From Lysinibacillus fusiformis (GTDB lineage: Bacteria; Bacillota; Bacilli; Bacillales_A; Planococcaceae): DNA of 64,000 bases. The stretch is taken from positions 1 to 64,000 of the forward strand of contig NZ_PYWL01000010.1 in the NCBI RefSeq assembly GCF_003049525.1, given 5' to 3'. Shown here piece after piece: positions 9,487 through 20,465 of the stretch. A program made the position numbers and the translations under genes. Under the pieces are notes generated by a model. That model had not been told where the DNA came from. It was given only the letters and a program-made list of their open reading frames with translations, and searched no databases. Position 1 is the stretch's first letter; every line of letters begins with the position of its first letter.

Positions 9487-11001
9487 TTACATATATTCCT
9501 TTACTAGAGCATCACTAGTTAATAAATACTCCGCCAACGCCTCAATTTCATCACCGATCGGCTGATCTGCTAATAGCGGTGGACAAAACTCACGAACTTT
9601 CTCTAAATACTTTCGTGTGGTTGGTGATAATTGTTCCTCCGCTTTATCTAAATAAATAGCCTGTGATGCACAAATCATTTCTATCGCTATAACTAGGGCA
9701 GCATTTCGGACAATCTGACGTACTTGACGAGCAGAAGTTGTCCCCATACTTACATGGTCTTCCTGATTCCCTGATGTAGGAATTGAATCTACACTAGAAG
9801 GATGAGCCAACACTTTATTTTCTGAGACAATGGATGCTGCTGTATATTGAGCAATCATCAGACCGCACTCAATCCCGGGGTTTGTCGCTAAAAATGGTGG
9901 TAACCCTTCATTTAATTGAGGATTCACCATTCGCTCTGTACGGCGTTCTGAAATATTAGCCCATTCACTTACCCCAATTTTTAAAAAGTCCATCGCTAAA
10001 GCAATTGGTTGACCATGAAAATGGCCACCCGATAGTACTTCACCGTTTTCTAAAACAATCGGATTATCGGTCGTGGCGTTCATTTCAGTTTGTACTCGGT
10101 TCTCCGCGTAAAAGAAAGACTGCCAGGAAGCACCGTGCACTTGTGGAATACAGCGCAGTGAATATGCATCCTGCATACGAATTTCTCCTTGCTTTGTCAC
10201 TCGCTTACTTCCCTCAAGCCACTTACGAATACGACCGCCAACAAGCTCTAACTCAGGATGTGGCCTTACCGCTAAAAGGGCTGGGTCAAACGCAGATGTG
10301 ATTCCCTTCAATGCTTCTAGTGTTAAACTAGCAGCCATATCCGCCGCAAGCCCAATTCTTTCAGCCTCATTAACGGTTAAGACACCGATTCCTGTCATAG
10401 CCTGTGTACCGTTTACAAGTGCCAGCCCCTCTTTAGCTTGTAGTCGAACAGGTGATAACCCCGCTTGCTGTAACGCCTCACTACCACTCATCACTTCTCC
10501 ATTAAACTCAGCCTTACCTTCTCCCACTAGGACTAAAGCTAAATGTGATAATGGCGCTAAATCTCCACTTGCTCCAACCGAACCTTGTGACGGGACAATT
10601 GGGTGTACGCCTTTATTAATAAAATCTAATAAAAGCTGTACCGTTTCCTCACGAATACCTGAAAATCCACGAGCTAAGGCATTTGCACGTAAAACCATCA
10701 TGGCACGTACAACATCAGTAGGAAACGGATGGCCCACACCTGTTGCATCCGATCGTAATAAGTTCAGTTGCAATAGCTCAATATCGTCTTCCTCAATTTT
10801 TATATTGCTTAGTTTGCCAAAACCTGTATTCACACCATAAATCGTTTGTCCCTCCGCTAAGCGCTTTTCGATCCGTTCCCTACTTAAACGAATACGTTCT
10901 ATACTATCTGTAGCAAGTGCAACTGTTGCATGCCCTTTAGCGATTTCCTCAATTTGTTGTCTTGTTAATGTATTGCCATCAAGCTCGATGATCGACTTCA
11001 C
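9487..11001 (-). CDS. hutH: Histidine ammonia-lyase
   Basis: First step of histidine breakdown, releasing ammonia to give urocanate. The autocatalytic MIO cofactor tripeptide Ala144-Ser145-Gly146 lies in SVGASGDLAPLSH, and the catalytic Tyr lies in IYGVNTGFG near residue 54. Length (504) is standard. The start is GTG, seven bases after GGGGG. It is the first gene of hutHUI and is divergent from an AraC-type regulator-like gene. A cre-like site lies 79 bases upstream. No hutP gene is seen, unlike the Bacillus subtilis operon. Confidence 0.97.
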   Translation of the reverse strand: MKSIIELDGNTLTRQQIEEIAKGHATVALATDSIERIRLSRERIEKRLAEGQTIYGVNTGFGKLSNIKIEEDDIELLQLNLLRSDATGVGHPFPTDVVRAMMVLRANALARGFSGIREETVQLLLDFINKGVHPIVPSQGSVGASGDLAPLSHLALVLVGEGKAEFNGEVMSGSEALQQAGLSPVRLQAKEGLALVNGTQAMTGIGVLTVNEAERIGLAADMAASLTLEALKGITSAFDPALLAVRPHPELELVGGRIRKWLEGSKRVTKQGEIRMQDAYSLRCIPQVHGASWQSFFYAENRVQTEMNATTDNPIVLENGEVLSGGHFHGQPIALAMDFLKIGVSEWANISERRTERMVNPQLNEGLPPFLATNPGIECGLMIAQYTAASIVSENKVLAHPSSVDSIPTSGNQEDHVSMGTTSARQVRQIVRNAALVIAIEMICASQAIYLDKAEEQLSPTTRKYLEKVREFCPPLLADQPIGDEIEALAEYLLTSDALVKEYM

Positions 11002-11079
11002 ATGACATCCCCCTATTCCATTTATGGCTTATGTAAAATTCATTTTAACGTAATCACTAAAACATCCGCATTCAACTAC

Positions 11080-11093
11080 TTTAAGCGTTTACA
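11080..11093 (-). promoter_or_regulatory. Candidate CcpA cre site upstream of hutH
   Basis: On the minus strand this reads TGTAAACGCTTAAA, matching the cre consensus TGWAANCGNTNWCA at 13 of 14 positions. It lies in the hutH/regulator intergenic region. Carbon catabolite repression of hut operons by CcpA is established in Bacillus. Confidence 0.6.
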
Positions 11094-11277
11094 TTGTAAA
11101 TGAGTGTCCTGCTGAATGATGGTTAATTACTCTATTTCCATTGTACTAACTACCTTTTTCAGAATATAGAGAATTTTAAAAGAGAAAACATGATTTTTTT
11201 CAGATTCCTATGTTATTTTTAATAATATAATCGTATTTTTATATGAAACTAGAATATTATAAGCGAGGTTAGATGTT

Positions 11278-12732
11278 ATGAAGCTGTTATTAATCGATCG
11301 AGACCCCACTGAACTAGCAGGCATTAAGTGGTTTTTACATACCTATTTTCCAGGCGATGTTCTCATTGACATGTGCACGACTATTTCAGATGTACCTCAA
11401 TACATCCGTCAATTTGAACCGGATGCCATACTGTTAAATATCGACATGATCCCTAATAATCGCTTAACTTCTCTTTATCGAGATCTACAAAAACTTGCAG
11501 GTGCTATTTTAGCCGTAACAACAGAACCCTTATTTAAAAACGCATTGAAAGCCATTGATTTACAGGTAGCTCATCTGTTTGTAAAGCCCATTGATTTAGA
11601 AGTATTAAAGCAAAAACTGACAGGCATTTCCTTGCGCTCACCACAAAATACAGATTATGCCCAGGAGGCTGCAAATGAATCATTTTATAATCATTTATTT
11701 TTGGATACGAAATCAAACTCTATTGAAACTGGCATTTACTTTACAATAATTGAACCTGAGCACACTGAAACCTATAACAAGCTTTACAATTGGCTTCAAC
11801 AAACATCTATTCATTTCCATATGAAAACCTATCCTTTATCGAATAGAATCGTCTGCCTTTTTCAAACGCAAGACATAAAGCTGGTAGAGAAGGATGTACG
11901 TACTCTTATGAAGGAATGGCGTTTGTTTAGCAATAGTTCTTTAAATATCGGGATATATGATGGACCGACTACAAGCATTAAAAATATGTATACATTAACA
12001 AAGCGTACACTTCATCAAAGTTTTTACGAAGGATTCGGGCATATTTTTTACGCAAGTAAACAATTTGAAATACACCCCTTTGATCCATTACTAACACCAG
12101 AGGAACAACAATTATTAATAAGTAGCCTGGAGGAGGGTAATCTCGAAGCCGTAAAAACATTTTTATATCGACTTTCTAATGAAGGCATCTATTACGAGCA
12201 GGATGACCTACGCATCCATCTAACAAGTGTGTTAGCACAAATTCGGCGCTTTATGTTGAAATATAAACTACACGAAAAAGCAGTCATTGAACAAAACTAC
12301 CGCCAGCTATTCCATTTAATTATTGAGCATCCTATTTTTTATACGATTCTCAATGGCATTATTTCTTTCACACAGAGATTAATAGAGCTAGCCCGTGAAG
12401 CCCGCATGGAGAAAAGAGCCGATTATGTTGAGCTCGCTTTAGAAATTATTGATCAGCAATTTAAAGATAGTTCCTTGTCTCTTCCCTTTGTCGCCCGTAA
12501 GCTTGGCATCAGCCCCAATTATTTAAGTACGATTTTTTCGAAGAAACAGGGCTTGCCATTTAAGCGCTATATACAGCAAGTTAGAATTCAAAACGCTAGT
12601 AAGATGCTAGTAGAAACAGATTTTTCAATTAGTGAGATTGCTCATTTAAACGGTTTTGATGATCCAAATTATTTTATTAAAATATTTAAACAACAAATCG
12701 GTATGACTCCCCATCGATACCGAAAAAACTAA
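11278..12732 (+). CDS. AraC-type regulator with a pseudo-receiver domain, probable hut regulator
   Basis: 484 residues: an N-terminal receiver-like domain (1-115), a middle region (about 135-370), and a C-terminal pair of AraC helix-turn-helix motifs (about 385-484, with LGISPNYLSTIFSKKQG and GFDDPNYFIKIFKQQIG). The receiver keeps Asp7 and the KPID lysine, but the position of the phosphorylated Asp reads Asn54 (LLNIDMIP), with Asp56 two residues on, and the second acidic-pocket residue is Arg8. Phosphorylation in the usual way is therefore doubtful, and no histidine kinase gene adjoins it. It diverges from hutH, so regulation of hut, perhaps sensing urocanate or histidine directly, is my inference. 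Confidence 0.75.
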   Translation: MKLLLIDRDPTELAGIKWFLHTYFPGDVLIDMCTTISDVPQYIRQFEPDAILLNIDMIPNNRLTSLYRDLQKLAGAILAVTTEPLFKNALKAIDLQVAHLFVKPIDLEVLKQKLTGISLRSPQNTDYAQEAANESFYNHLFLDTKSNSIETGIYFTIIEPEHTETYNKLYNWLQQTSIHFHMKTYPLSNRIVCLFQTQDIKLVEKDVRTLMKEWRLFSNSSLNIGIYDGPTTSIKNMYTLTKRTLHQSFYEGFGHIFYASKQFEIHPFDPLLTPEEQQLLISSLEEGNLEAVKTFLYRLSNEGIYYEQDDLRIHLTSVLAQIRRFMLKYKLHEKAVIEQNYRQLFHLIIEHPIFYTILNGIISFTQRLIELAREARMEKRADYVELALEIIDQQFKDSSLSLPFVARKLGISPNYLSTIFSKKQGLPFKRYIQQVRIQNASKMLVETDFSISEIAHLNGFDDPNYFIKIFKQQIGMTPHRYRKN

Positions 12733-13039
12733 AAAGAATGTTGCATATAATTTTCAATTAGTTATTTTCATTTTCAATAAAGGCTTGTGTTATGGGTGTT
12801 AATTCTTTTACTTCTTTTCTTTTACAGTATAAATACTGTTTATATATAGTTTATTTAACAAGAAATTTAGGACGAGGATTAAGCATAAATAGGCTCTTCG
12901 GTGCATATATTTATATTTTATATCTTACTATAAAAATTCTTTAACGATAATTATTATAATGTACTAGCAATTCTATTTTATATTTGTTATAGTTATAGAC
13001 GAAGAGTTTGACTTATATTATTTTCAGGAGGTAACTAAT
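12733..13039. other. Upstream region of the catalase gene
   Basis: 307 bases without a gene. It holds a short inverted repeat, ACAGTAT-2-ATACTGT, at 12824-12839, a PerR-like box at 12945-12959, and the catalase ribosome binding site. I see no clear terminator for the preceding regulator gene. Confidence 0.6.
12945..12959. promoter_or_regulatory. Candidate PerR box upstream of katA
   Basis: CGATAATTATTATAA matches the PerR consensus TTATAATNATTATAA at 13 of 15 positions and lies 80 bases before the catalase start. PerR control of the vegetative catalase is established in Bacillus. Confidence 0.65.
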
Positions 13040-14545
13040 ATGACAAACGCAAATGATCGTAGCCGTCGTTTTACAACAGCAGGTGGTGCTCCAGTAGTAA
13101 GTAACCATGACTCTATGTCAGCAGGTCCACGCGGCCCTCTATTACTTCAAGATGTATGGCTAGTTGAAAAATTAGCAAACTTCAATCGTGAAGTAATCCC
13201 TGAACGTCGTATGCATGCGAAAGGTTCAGGTGCATTTGGTACTTTTACTGTAACGCACGATATAACTCAATATACAAAAGCTAAAATCTTCTCAGAAGTG
13301 GGCCAGAAAACTGATATGTTCGCACGATTCTCCACAGTTGCTGGTGAGCGTGGTGCAGCAGATGCTGAGCGCGATATCCGCGGCTTTGCCCTTAAGTTCT
13401 ATACTGAAGAAGGCAACTGGGATTTAGTAGGAAACAATACACCAGTATTTTTCTTCCGTGATCCACTACACTTTACAGATTTAAACCACGTGGTCAAACG
13501 TGATCCACGTACAAATATGAAAAACGCTAATTCTAACTGGGATTTCTGGACTCTATTACCAGAAGCACTTCACCAAGTTACAATTGTAATGTCCGACCGT
13601 GGTATTCCAACTGGTTACCGTAATATGCACGGATTTGGTTCTCACACATATAGCTTTATCAATGCTGATAATGAGCGTGTTTGGGTTAAATTCCACTTCC
13701 GTACAGAACAAGGCATTAAAAATTTAACAGGTGATGAAGCAACTGAGGTAATCGGTCAAGACCGTGAATCTTCACAACGTGATTTATATGAAGCCATCGA
13801 AAAAGGCAATTTCCCTAAATGGAAAATGTATATTCAGGTTATGACAGAGGAGCAAGCTCGTGAGCTACCATACAACCCATTCGATTTAACAAAAGTATGG
13901 TATAAAAAAGATTTCCCATTAATTCCTGTAGGTGAGTTTGAGTTAAATAAAAACCCGGACAACTACTTTGCAGAAGTGGAACAAGCTGCCTTTGCACCAT
14001 CTAACATCGTCCCTGGTATCAGCTTCTCACCAGATAAAATGTTACAAGGTCGTATCTTTGCCTATGCGGATGCACAACGCTACCGTTTAGGTGTAAACCA
14101 CTATATGCTTCCTGTTAACGCACCAAAATGTCCATTCCGTACTTTCCACCGAGATGGCTCTATGCGTTTTGACGGCAACCTTGGATCAACACTAGGCTAT
14201 GAACCAAATAGCTATGGTGAATGGGAACATAATTTAGACCATAAAGAGCCTGAGTTACACATCGATGGTCATGCAGGAATTCATGATTTCCGTGAAGACG
14301 ATAGTAATTACTTCGAGCAACCAGGTAAACTTTTCCGCCTAATGACTGCGAAAGAACAACAACGTCTATTTGAAAATACGGCTAATGATATGGCTTCTGT
14401 TGAGGAATTCATCAAACGCCGTCACATTCTTCACTGCTATTTAGCTGATCCAGCATATGGTGAAGGTGTTGCAAAAGCAATGGGTCTTTCATTAGAAGGT
14501 ATGGATCTTACAAATCCATACGTAAAACAACCAACAAACGTTTAA
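13040..14545 (+). CDS. katA: Monofunctional haem catalase (small-subunit clade)
   Basis: Converts hydrogen peroxide to water and oxygen in the cytoplasm. The distal His59 lies in [14 protein letters not shown], the distal Asn in [13 protein letters not shown], and the haem-ligand tyrosine in [12 protein letters not shown]. At 501 residues it belongs to the short catalase class. The AGGAGGT ribosome binding site is strong, and codon use looks like that of a highly expressed gene. A PerR-like box upstream and a terminator downstream make it a single-gene unit. Confidence 0.97.
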   Translation: MTNANDRSRRFTTAGGAPVVSNHDSMSAGPRGPLLLQDVWLVEKLANFNREVIPERRMHAKGSGAFGTFTVTHDITQYTKAKIFSEVGQKTDMFARFSTVAGERGAADAERDIRGFALKFYTEEGNWDLVGNNTPVFFFRDPLHFTDLNHVVKRDPRTNMKNANSNWDFWTLLPEALHQVTIVMSDRGIPTGYRNMHGFGSHTYSFINADNERVWVKFHFRTEQGIKNLTGDEATEVIGQDRESSQRDLYEAIEKGNFPKWKMYIQVMTEEQARELPYNPFDLTKVWYKKDFPLIPVGEFELNKNPDNYFAEVEQAAFAPSNIVPGISFSPDKMLQGRIFAYADAQRYRLGVNHYMLPVNAPKCPFRTFHRDGSMRFDGNLGSTLGYEPNSYGEWEHNLDHKEPELHIDGHAGIHDFREDDSNYFEQPGKLFRLMTAKEQQRLFENTANDMASVEEFIKRRHILHCYLADPAYGEGVAKAMGLSLEGMDLTNPYVKQPTNV

Positions 14546-14582
14546 TATTCCACTTATTATTGATATCCAAATCCAACTTTTA

Positions 14583-14618
14583 CTCCATGTGAATGTATAA
14601 TTCACGTGGAGCTTTTTT
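14583..14618 (+). terminator. Terminator of katA
   Basis: Twelve-base arms (14583-14594 with 14600-14611, one G-U pair) and a run of six T residues, about 40 bases after the catalase stop. Confidence 0.9.
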
Positions 14619-14754
14619 GTATTCGTCTAGGTTCAAGCGTTCACTTCTATTTGCAAAGGCATATATTACTTTTATTCATCTCCCCTATTAAGTTGTGAAA
14701 CCAACATAAAAAAAGGCTTGTGTTTAGTAAATAAACACAAGCCTCGCACTATTA

Positions 14755-16536
<1,782 letters not shown>

Positions 16537-16611
16537 CTACTTCTCTCCCTTAAATATATTTTAGGCAAGGACCGAATCTAGCTCACCCAACAATCAAATA
16601 AAATAAATAAA

Positions 16612-16643
16612 GGCCGAATCCAAAATAATAATTGGATCCGGCC
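16612..16643 (-). terminator. Riboswitch-controlled terminator in the thiC leader
   Basis: Twelve-base arms at 16612-16623 and 16632-16643 (one G-U pair) with an 8-base loop. On the minus strand this is followed by TTTATTTATTTT. It lies between the TPP aptamer and the thiC start, so it is probably the expression platform. Confidence 0.85.
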
Positions 16644-16689
16644 ATGAATGTAAAGGGTCTATTGATTGCACGTAATAGGCAATAGCTTC

Positions 16690-16785
16690 TTAACTTTCCC
16701 ACGCTGGTATGAGCCAGATCAGGTCCAAAGGGTCAAGAAACCTCTATGCGTTTCCCTCTCAGCCTGACTCATCAGACCCCCCCTA
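16690..16785 (-). promoter_or_regulatory. TPP riboswitch (THI element)
   Basis: On the minus strand the conserved blocks appear in order: CTGAGAGG, then GACCCTTTGGACCTGATC, TGGCTCATACCAGCG and TGGGAAAG. These are the core of the thiamine pyrophosphate aptamer. With the downstream terminator it would switch thiC off when TPP is abundant. The outer boundaries are approximate. Confidence 0.95.
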
Positions 16786-16860
16786 GTTAATACTATTCAG
16801 TTTGATGCTAGTGTAGCAGATATTGCTAAGAGATGGAAGTTATCATTTAAATATTTTCTA

Positions 16861-17790
16861 TTAGGTAAACAATACATCCGCAATATAAATCACAATCGTG
16901 ACCGTTATACAACTCACAATGGTTGAGAATAAAACGGTTTGTGCAGCTGTTGCCGACTCTACATCATACTCTAATGCTAGACTTGAACTGTTGCGGGATG
17001 TGGGAAAAGCACTTGCTATAAATAATGATTGTGCCACAACCCCATCTAAACCCAGCGCATAGATAATGACTAAAGCCACGGCTGGTCCGATAAATAATCG
17101 CGTGAAGCAGCTGACGAATACTGTTTTATTAAACATCGTTTTGATCTCCATCTGAGACAATTGGGCGCCTAGCGTGATTAATGCAACGGCAATAAAACCA
17201 TCTGCTACATGGTCTATTGGTATTTTAATAAACTGCGGAATGCCAATATCAAAATAATTCATGGCCACACCGATTATTAAAGCGTGAATAATAGGCATTT
17301 TTATAAAGTCCTTAAAAATCGTCATGCCCGATTTAGTAGAGGAAATTAAATTATATAAACCATACGTATACGTTGTCATGTTTTGAAAGATAACGAGTAT
17401 AACCTGGATGGCTACACCAATAGGTTGAGTGGCAAAAATCATTTGAGCTACCGGAATCCCATAGTTCCCAGAGTTAATGAGTACTACACTATTTTTAAAA
17501 ACAGCCGCCTCAGTTTTGGCGAGGCCAAGCCCTTTCGCTAAAAAGTGACTAAGCAGCATTTGACTACCGATAAAAAGTACAACAAACAATCCGACTTCTC
17601 CTAGAACAGACAGCTTTATATTCGTCTCATATAAATTAATAAATACAGCGGCTGGCATAAAACAATATGTAATAAGCTGTGATAATGCTTTTAAATTAAA
17701 GCGAAATTTCTTTTGTAGAATAGCACCTAGTACAAGTAATACTAAAATAGGTGCGACAATTTGAAAGAAAATCATTCCAAGATACACCAT
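16861..17790 (-). CDS. AEC-family (auxin efflux carrier type) permease
   Basis: A 309-residue integral membrane protein with about ten hydrophobic segments. The N-terminal PILVLLVLGAILQKKFRFN, the central NSGNYGIPVAQMIFA and the C-terminal SAFPTSRNSSSLALEYDVE match the AEC family, whose bacterial members include malate permeases. The substrate is unknown. GGGAGGGGGG lies eight bases before the ATG. It stands alone, and I see no terminator before the thiC leader. Confidence 0.88.
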   Translation of the reverse strand: MVYLGMIFFQIVAPILVLLVLGAILQKKFRFNLKALSQLITYCFMPAAVFINLYETNIKLSVLGEVGLFVVLFIGSQMLLSHFLAKGLGLAKTEAAVFKNSVVLINSGNYGIPVAQMIFATQPIGVAIQVILVIFQNMTTYTYGLYNLISSTKSGMTIFKDFIKMPIIHALIIGVAMNYFDIGIPQFIKIPIDHVADGFIAVALITLGAQLSQMEIKTMFNKTVFVSCFTRLFIGPAVALVIIYALGLDGVVAQSLFIASAFPTSRNSSSLALEYDVESATAAQTVLFSTIVSCITVTIVIYIADVLFT

Positions 17791-18030
17791 ATTGATGTCC
17801 CCCCTCCCTTTTAATAGTAGTGTCGATCATGCACTTGGTCAATGACACTTACTTTCATAATTAAAACCGTTGATTTCCACTACGGACGGGGCGCGCCTTG
17901 TTCCTATGGTTGAAAAGATTCAAAAAATCAAATCAATGAACGAGAACAATGTAAGAATTACCAAAACTCATTCATTTAGGGCCATGTATGATTAGGCAGC
18001 AAAGAATTATTTTTCATGAAGTAAAAATGA
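17791..18030. other. Intergenic region between the permease and chemoreceptor genes
   Basis: No gene seen. It contains a short GC-rich patch around 17885-17900 and would include the promoter of the AEC permease gene, but I cannot point to convincing -35 and -10 boxes. Confidence 0.5.
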
Positions 18031-18065
18031 AAAAGGAATCGAGCATGAACTTCTCGATTCCTTTT
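18031..18065 (-). terminator. Terminator of the chemoreceptor gene
   Basis: Perfect 13-base arms (18031-18043 with 18053-18065), followed on the minus strand by TCATTTTTAC. A second hairpin with 7-base arms lies at about 18079-18101, between this one and the stop codon. Confidence 0.8.
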
Positions 18066-18109
18066 ATCAACAGTCTGAGCTACCTTTAGATTTTAGGTAG
18101 CCTTTTTCT

Positions 18110-20212
18110 TTACGCAAGCTTAAATAGATTAACTACCTCTTGCAGTTCATTAGAGATATCATTCATATTTTGCATAGACTCTGCCACTTTTTGCAATTCT
18201 GCTTGTTGGTCCATTGCAGAGGCACTTACTTGCTCAGCAGAGGCCGCTGTTTCCTCTGATATAGCCGATATACTTTGAATGGACATAATCGCTTGATTTT
18301 TATGCTCTAACATAGTAGACAACTGTGTCATTAGTTCACTAATAGAAGTTGCAATTGCACGTGACAAATCACTATTATCTTTAAAGGCCAATTGCGTGCT
18401 TTGTACGGACTCATTTTGAGATTGCATTAAGTCTGCATTTGATGCAATGACTGCAACTGTTTGCTGAGAATTTTCTAAAATACTTTCTACCGTGCTTTTA
18501 ATAATTTCTGTTTCAGTTTTTGATTGCTCTGCCAACTTTCTTACTTCTTCCGCCACGACAGCAAAACCTTTTCCATGCTCACCAGCTCGTGCAGCCTCAA
18601 TACTTGCATTTAAAGCTAATAGATTAGTTTGCTCCGTAATGCTTTGAATGGAGGCAATAATTTGATTAATATTGGCAATATTAGAAGCTAGCGATTCCAT
18701 TTGCTGCTGAATACGGCTGTTCATCTCATTCGTCTCTATATTATGTTCATGTAAACTTAGAACCTCTTGCATGCCTTTTTCTGTTGTCACATTTGTCTTG
18801 TTGGATAAATCGTCCATTTCATTCGAAAGCGCAGTAATAGCGTCTATTTGATCCGATAAATCCATCATACGATAGTTCGTTTCTTCAGTATCCTCTGATT
18901 GCTTCGATGCACCCTGTGCAATTTCATTAATGGCTACTGATACCTCTTGACTAGAGGACACGATTTCATTAAACGCCTCATGTACCTGGTTAGAAGATTG
19001 GTTCAATAGAGTCGTGGAGTTTAACACCGCTTTAATAGCACTATTAGTTTTATCCAACATATTATTATAGGCCAATGCGACTGCCCCAATTTCATCTAGT
19101 TTAATATATTTATCCTCTACCTTTTGTGTTAAATCACCTGCTGCTGCTGTTTCAATTGAAGCACGTAAAAACTTGAGCGGCTTTAACTGTTTGTAAATAA
19201 ATAGTACACTTGCAGCAGTCATCAAGGCTACCATTATAATGGATGCTATAATCGTATATATAAATACATGGTTATATGTTTCTAAAATTTTTGATTCAGC
19301 TAATACGATTTGAACGGTCCAAGTTTCGTCAATGTCCTCTAAAATCATTGGAGCAAACACATTATAAGCTTGATCCTTTAGTTCATTAGACTCTATGTAC
19401 ATACTTGTTAGCTCGCCGTTTTCCATTGTCTTACTTATGCTTGTCCAAGCAGGGTCGTCTTGCATATTTTGCCCATCCAGCTCTTTACCGAAGCTGTTAG
19501 CTGTTAGTACACCGTTATTTGTAATAATTGCCGCATAGCCGCCTTCCGGAGCAACAGACTTTGTCAGCTCATTTAAATAATCAATCGATACATCCGCCGT
19601 CAATACACCAAAAAACTTCCCTGAAGCATTGACTAATGGTACAGAAATTGTGGTCATTAGTACGGTTTGACCGTTTACACTATAGTCATAGGGCTCCGTT
19701 AAAACGGTCCGTCCCTCTTCTTTTGGCACCCAGTACCATTGGGATACATTTTTATCATCTACACCTTCAATAAGAGTGGTCGTTATTTCATTACCATTTT
19801 TACTTAAGTATGGTCCAAAACGTTTTTTGGAATCTACCAATGTAGCCTCATCATTTGGGTTTACAATAAGAGAATTCTGTTCAAAGATAGCTCCTACCCC
19901 TAATAAATCATCATTATTGGCTAAATTATTTTCCATGATGTCTAAAACACCTTTGGTAGATAGCGTCTTATTCTTCTCCATACTTTCAACGATCCGTTTC
20001 GTTGTTTGTAATGTTGTATTGGCTTTTTTAAAGCGCTCGCTCATAATAGCCGCTGATGATTCAGCCGTTTGCAATGTTCCATACTCTGCATCTTTAACAC
20101 TTTGCTTTTTTATAATCATCCCCGTTGTCACTGTATAGGATAAAAATAATACTAGAAACAATCCTATTATTAGGGAAGATAGTTTCAATGCAATTCCTCT
20201 TGATTTCTTCAT
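18110..20212 (-). CDS. Methyl-accepting chemotaxis protein with dCache sensor domain
   Basis: Membrane chemoreceptor of 700 residues. An N-terminal membrane segment is followed by an extracytoplasmic sensor of about 290 residues resembling dCache_1 ([32 protein letters not shown]), a second membrane segment, a HAMP domain, and a long signalling domain. The receptor tip [40 protein letters not shown] is intact. The open frame reaches 20266, but the ATG at 20212 ([10 protein letters not shown]) follows GGGGTG and starts directly before the membrane segment. The ligand is unknown; dCache domains often bind amino acids or related small molecules. Confidence 0.93.
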   Translation of the reverse strand: MKKSRGIALKLSSLIIGLFLVLFLSYTVTTGMIIKKQSVKDAEYGTLQTAESSAAIMSERFKKANTTLQTTKRIVESMEKNKTLSTKGVLDIMENNLANNDDLLGVGAIFEQNSLIVNPNDEATLVDSKKRFGPYLSKNGNEITTTLIEGVDDKNVSQWYWVPKEEGRTVLTEPYDYSVNGQTVLMTTISVPLVNASGKFFGVLTADVSIDYLNELTKSVAPEGGYAAIITNNGVLTANSFGKELDGQNMQDDPAWTSISKTMENGELTSMYIESNELKDQAYNVFAPMILEDIDETWTVQIVLAESKILETYNHVFIYTIIASIIMVALMTAASVLFIYKQLKPLKFLRASIETAAAGDLTQKVEDKYIKLDEIGAVALAYNNMLDKTNSAIKAVLNSTTLLNQSSNQVHEAFNEIVSSSQEVSVAINEIAQGASKQSEDTEETNYRMMDLSDQIDAITALSNEMDDLSNKTNVTTEKGMQEVLSLHEHNIETNEMNSRIQQQMESLASNIANINQIIASIQSITEQTNLLALNASIEAARAGEHGKGFAVVAEEVRKLAEQSKTETEIIKSTVESILENSQQTVAVIASNADLMQSQNESVQSTQLAFKDNSDLSRAIATSISELMTQLSTMLEHKNQAIMSIQSISAISEETAASAEQVSASAMDQQAELQKVAESMQNMNDISNELQEVVNLFKLA

Positions 20213-20465
20213 CACAAACACCCCACTTTTATAAATAATCATAATGGATGGAAGGTCGTATCTCAATAAAATATTTAGCGAATAAAGTAGAAATTTACAT
20301 AATTATAGATAAAAATACAGGCATATTAATAGATTTTTCTTATATATTTCAAAGTACTTATGACTCATTCAAGTTGCAACAATTAGTAAAACATACACTT
20401 AAAATACTAAATTATAGTAAAATATGATATATTATCTATTAGATAAAATGATTGGAGTGACTTGC

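Noticed and set aside
10298-10840. 180-codon plus-strand frame opposite hutH
   Set aside because: It lies wholly within the conserved hutH gene on the other strand, with Ser/Pro-rich shadow composition and no domain.
17885-17900. GC-rich patch containing a GGCGCGCC palindrome, possible vector seam or foreign junction
   Set aside because: Flanking sequence is ordinary low-GC intergenic DNA and there is no other sign of a construct or insertion.
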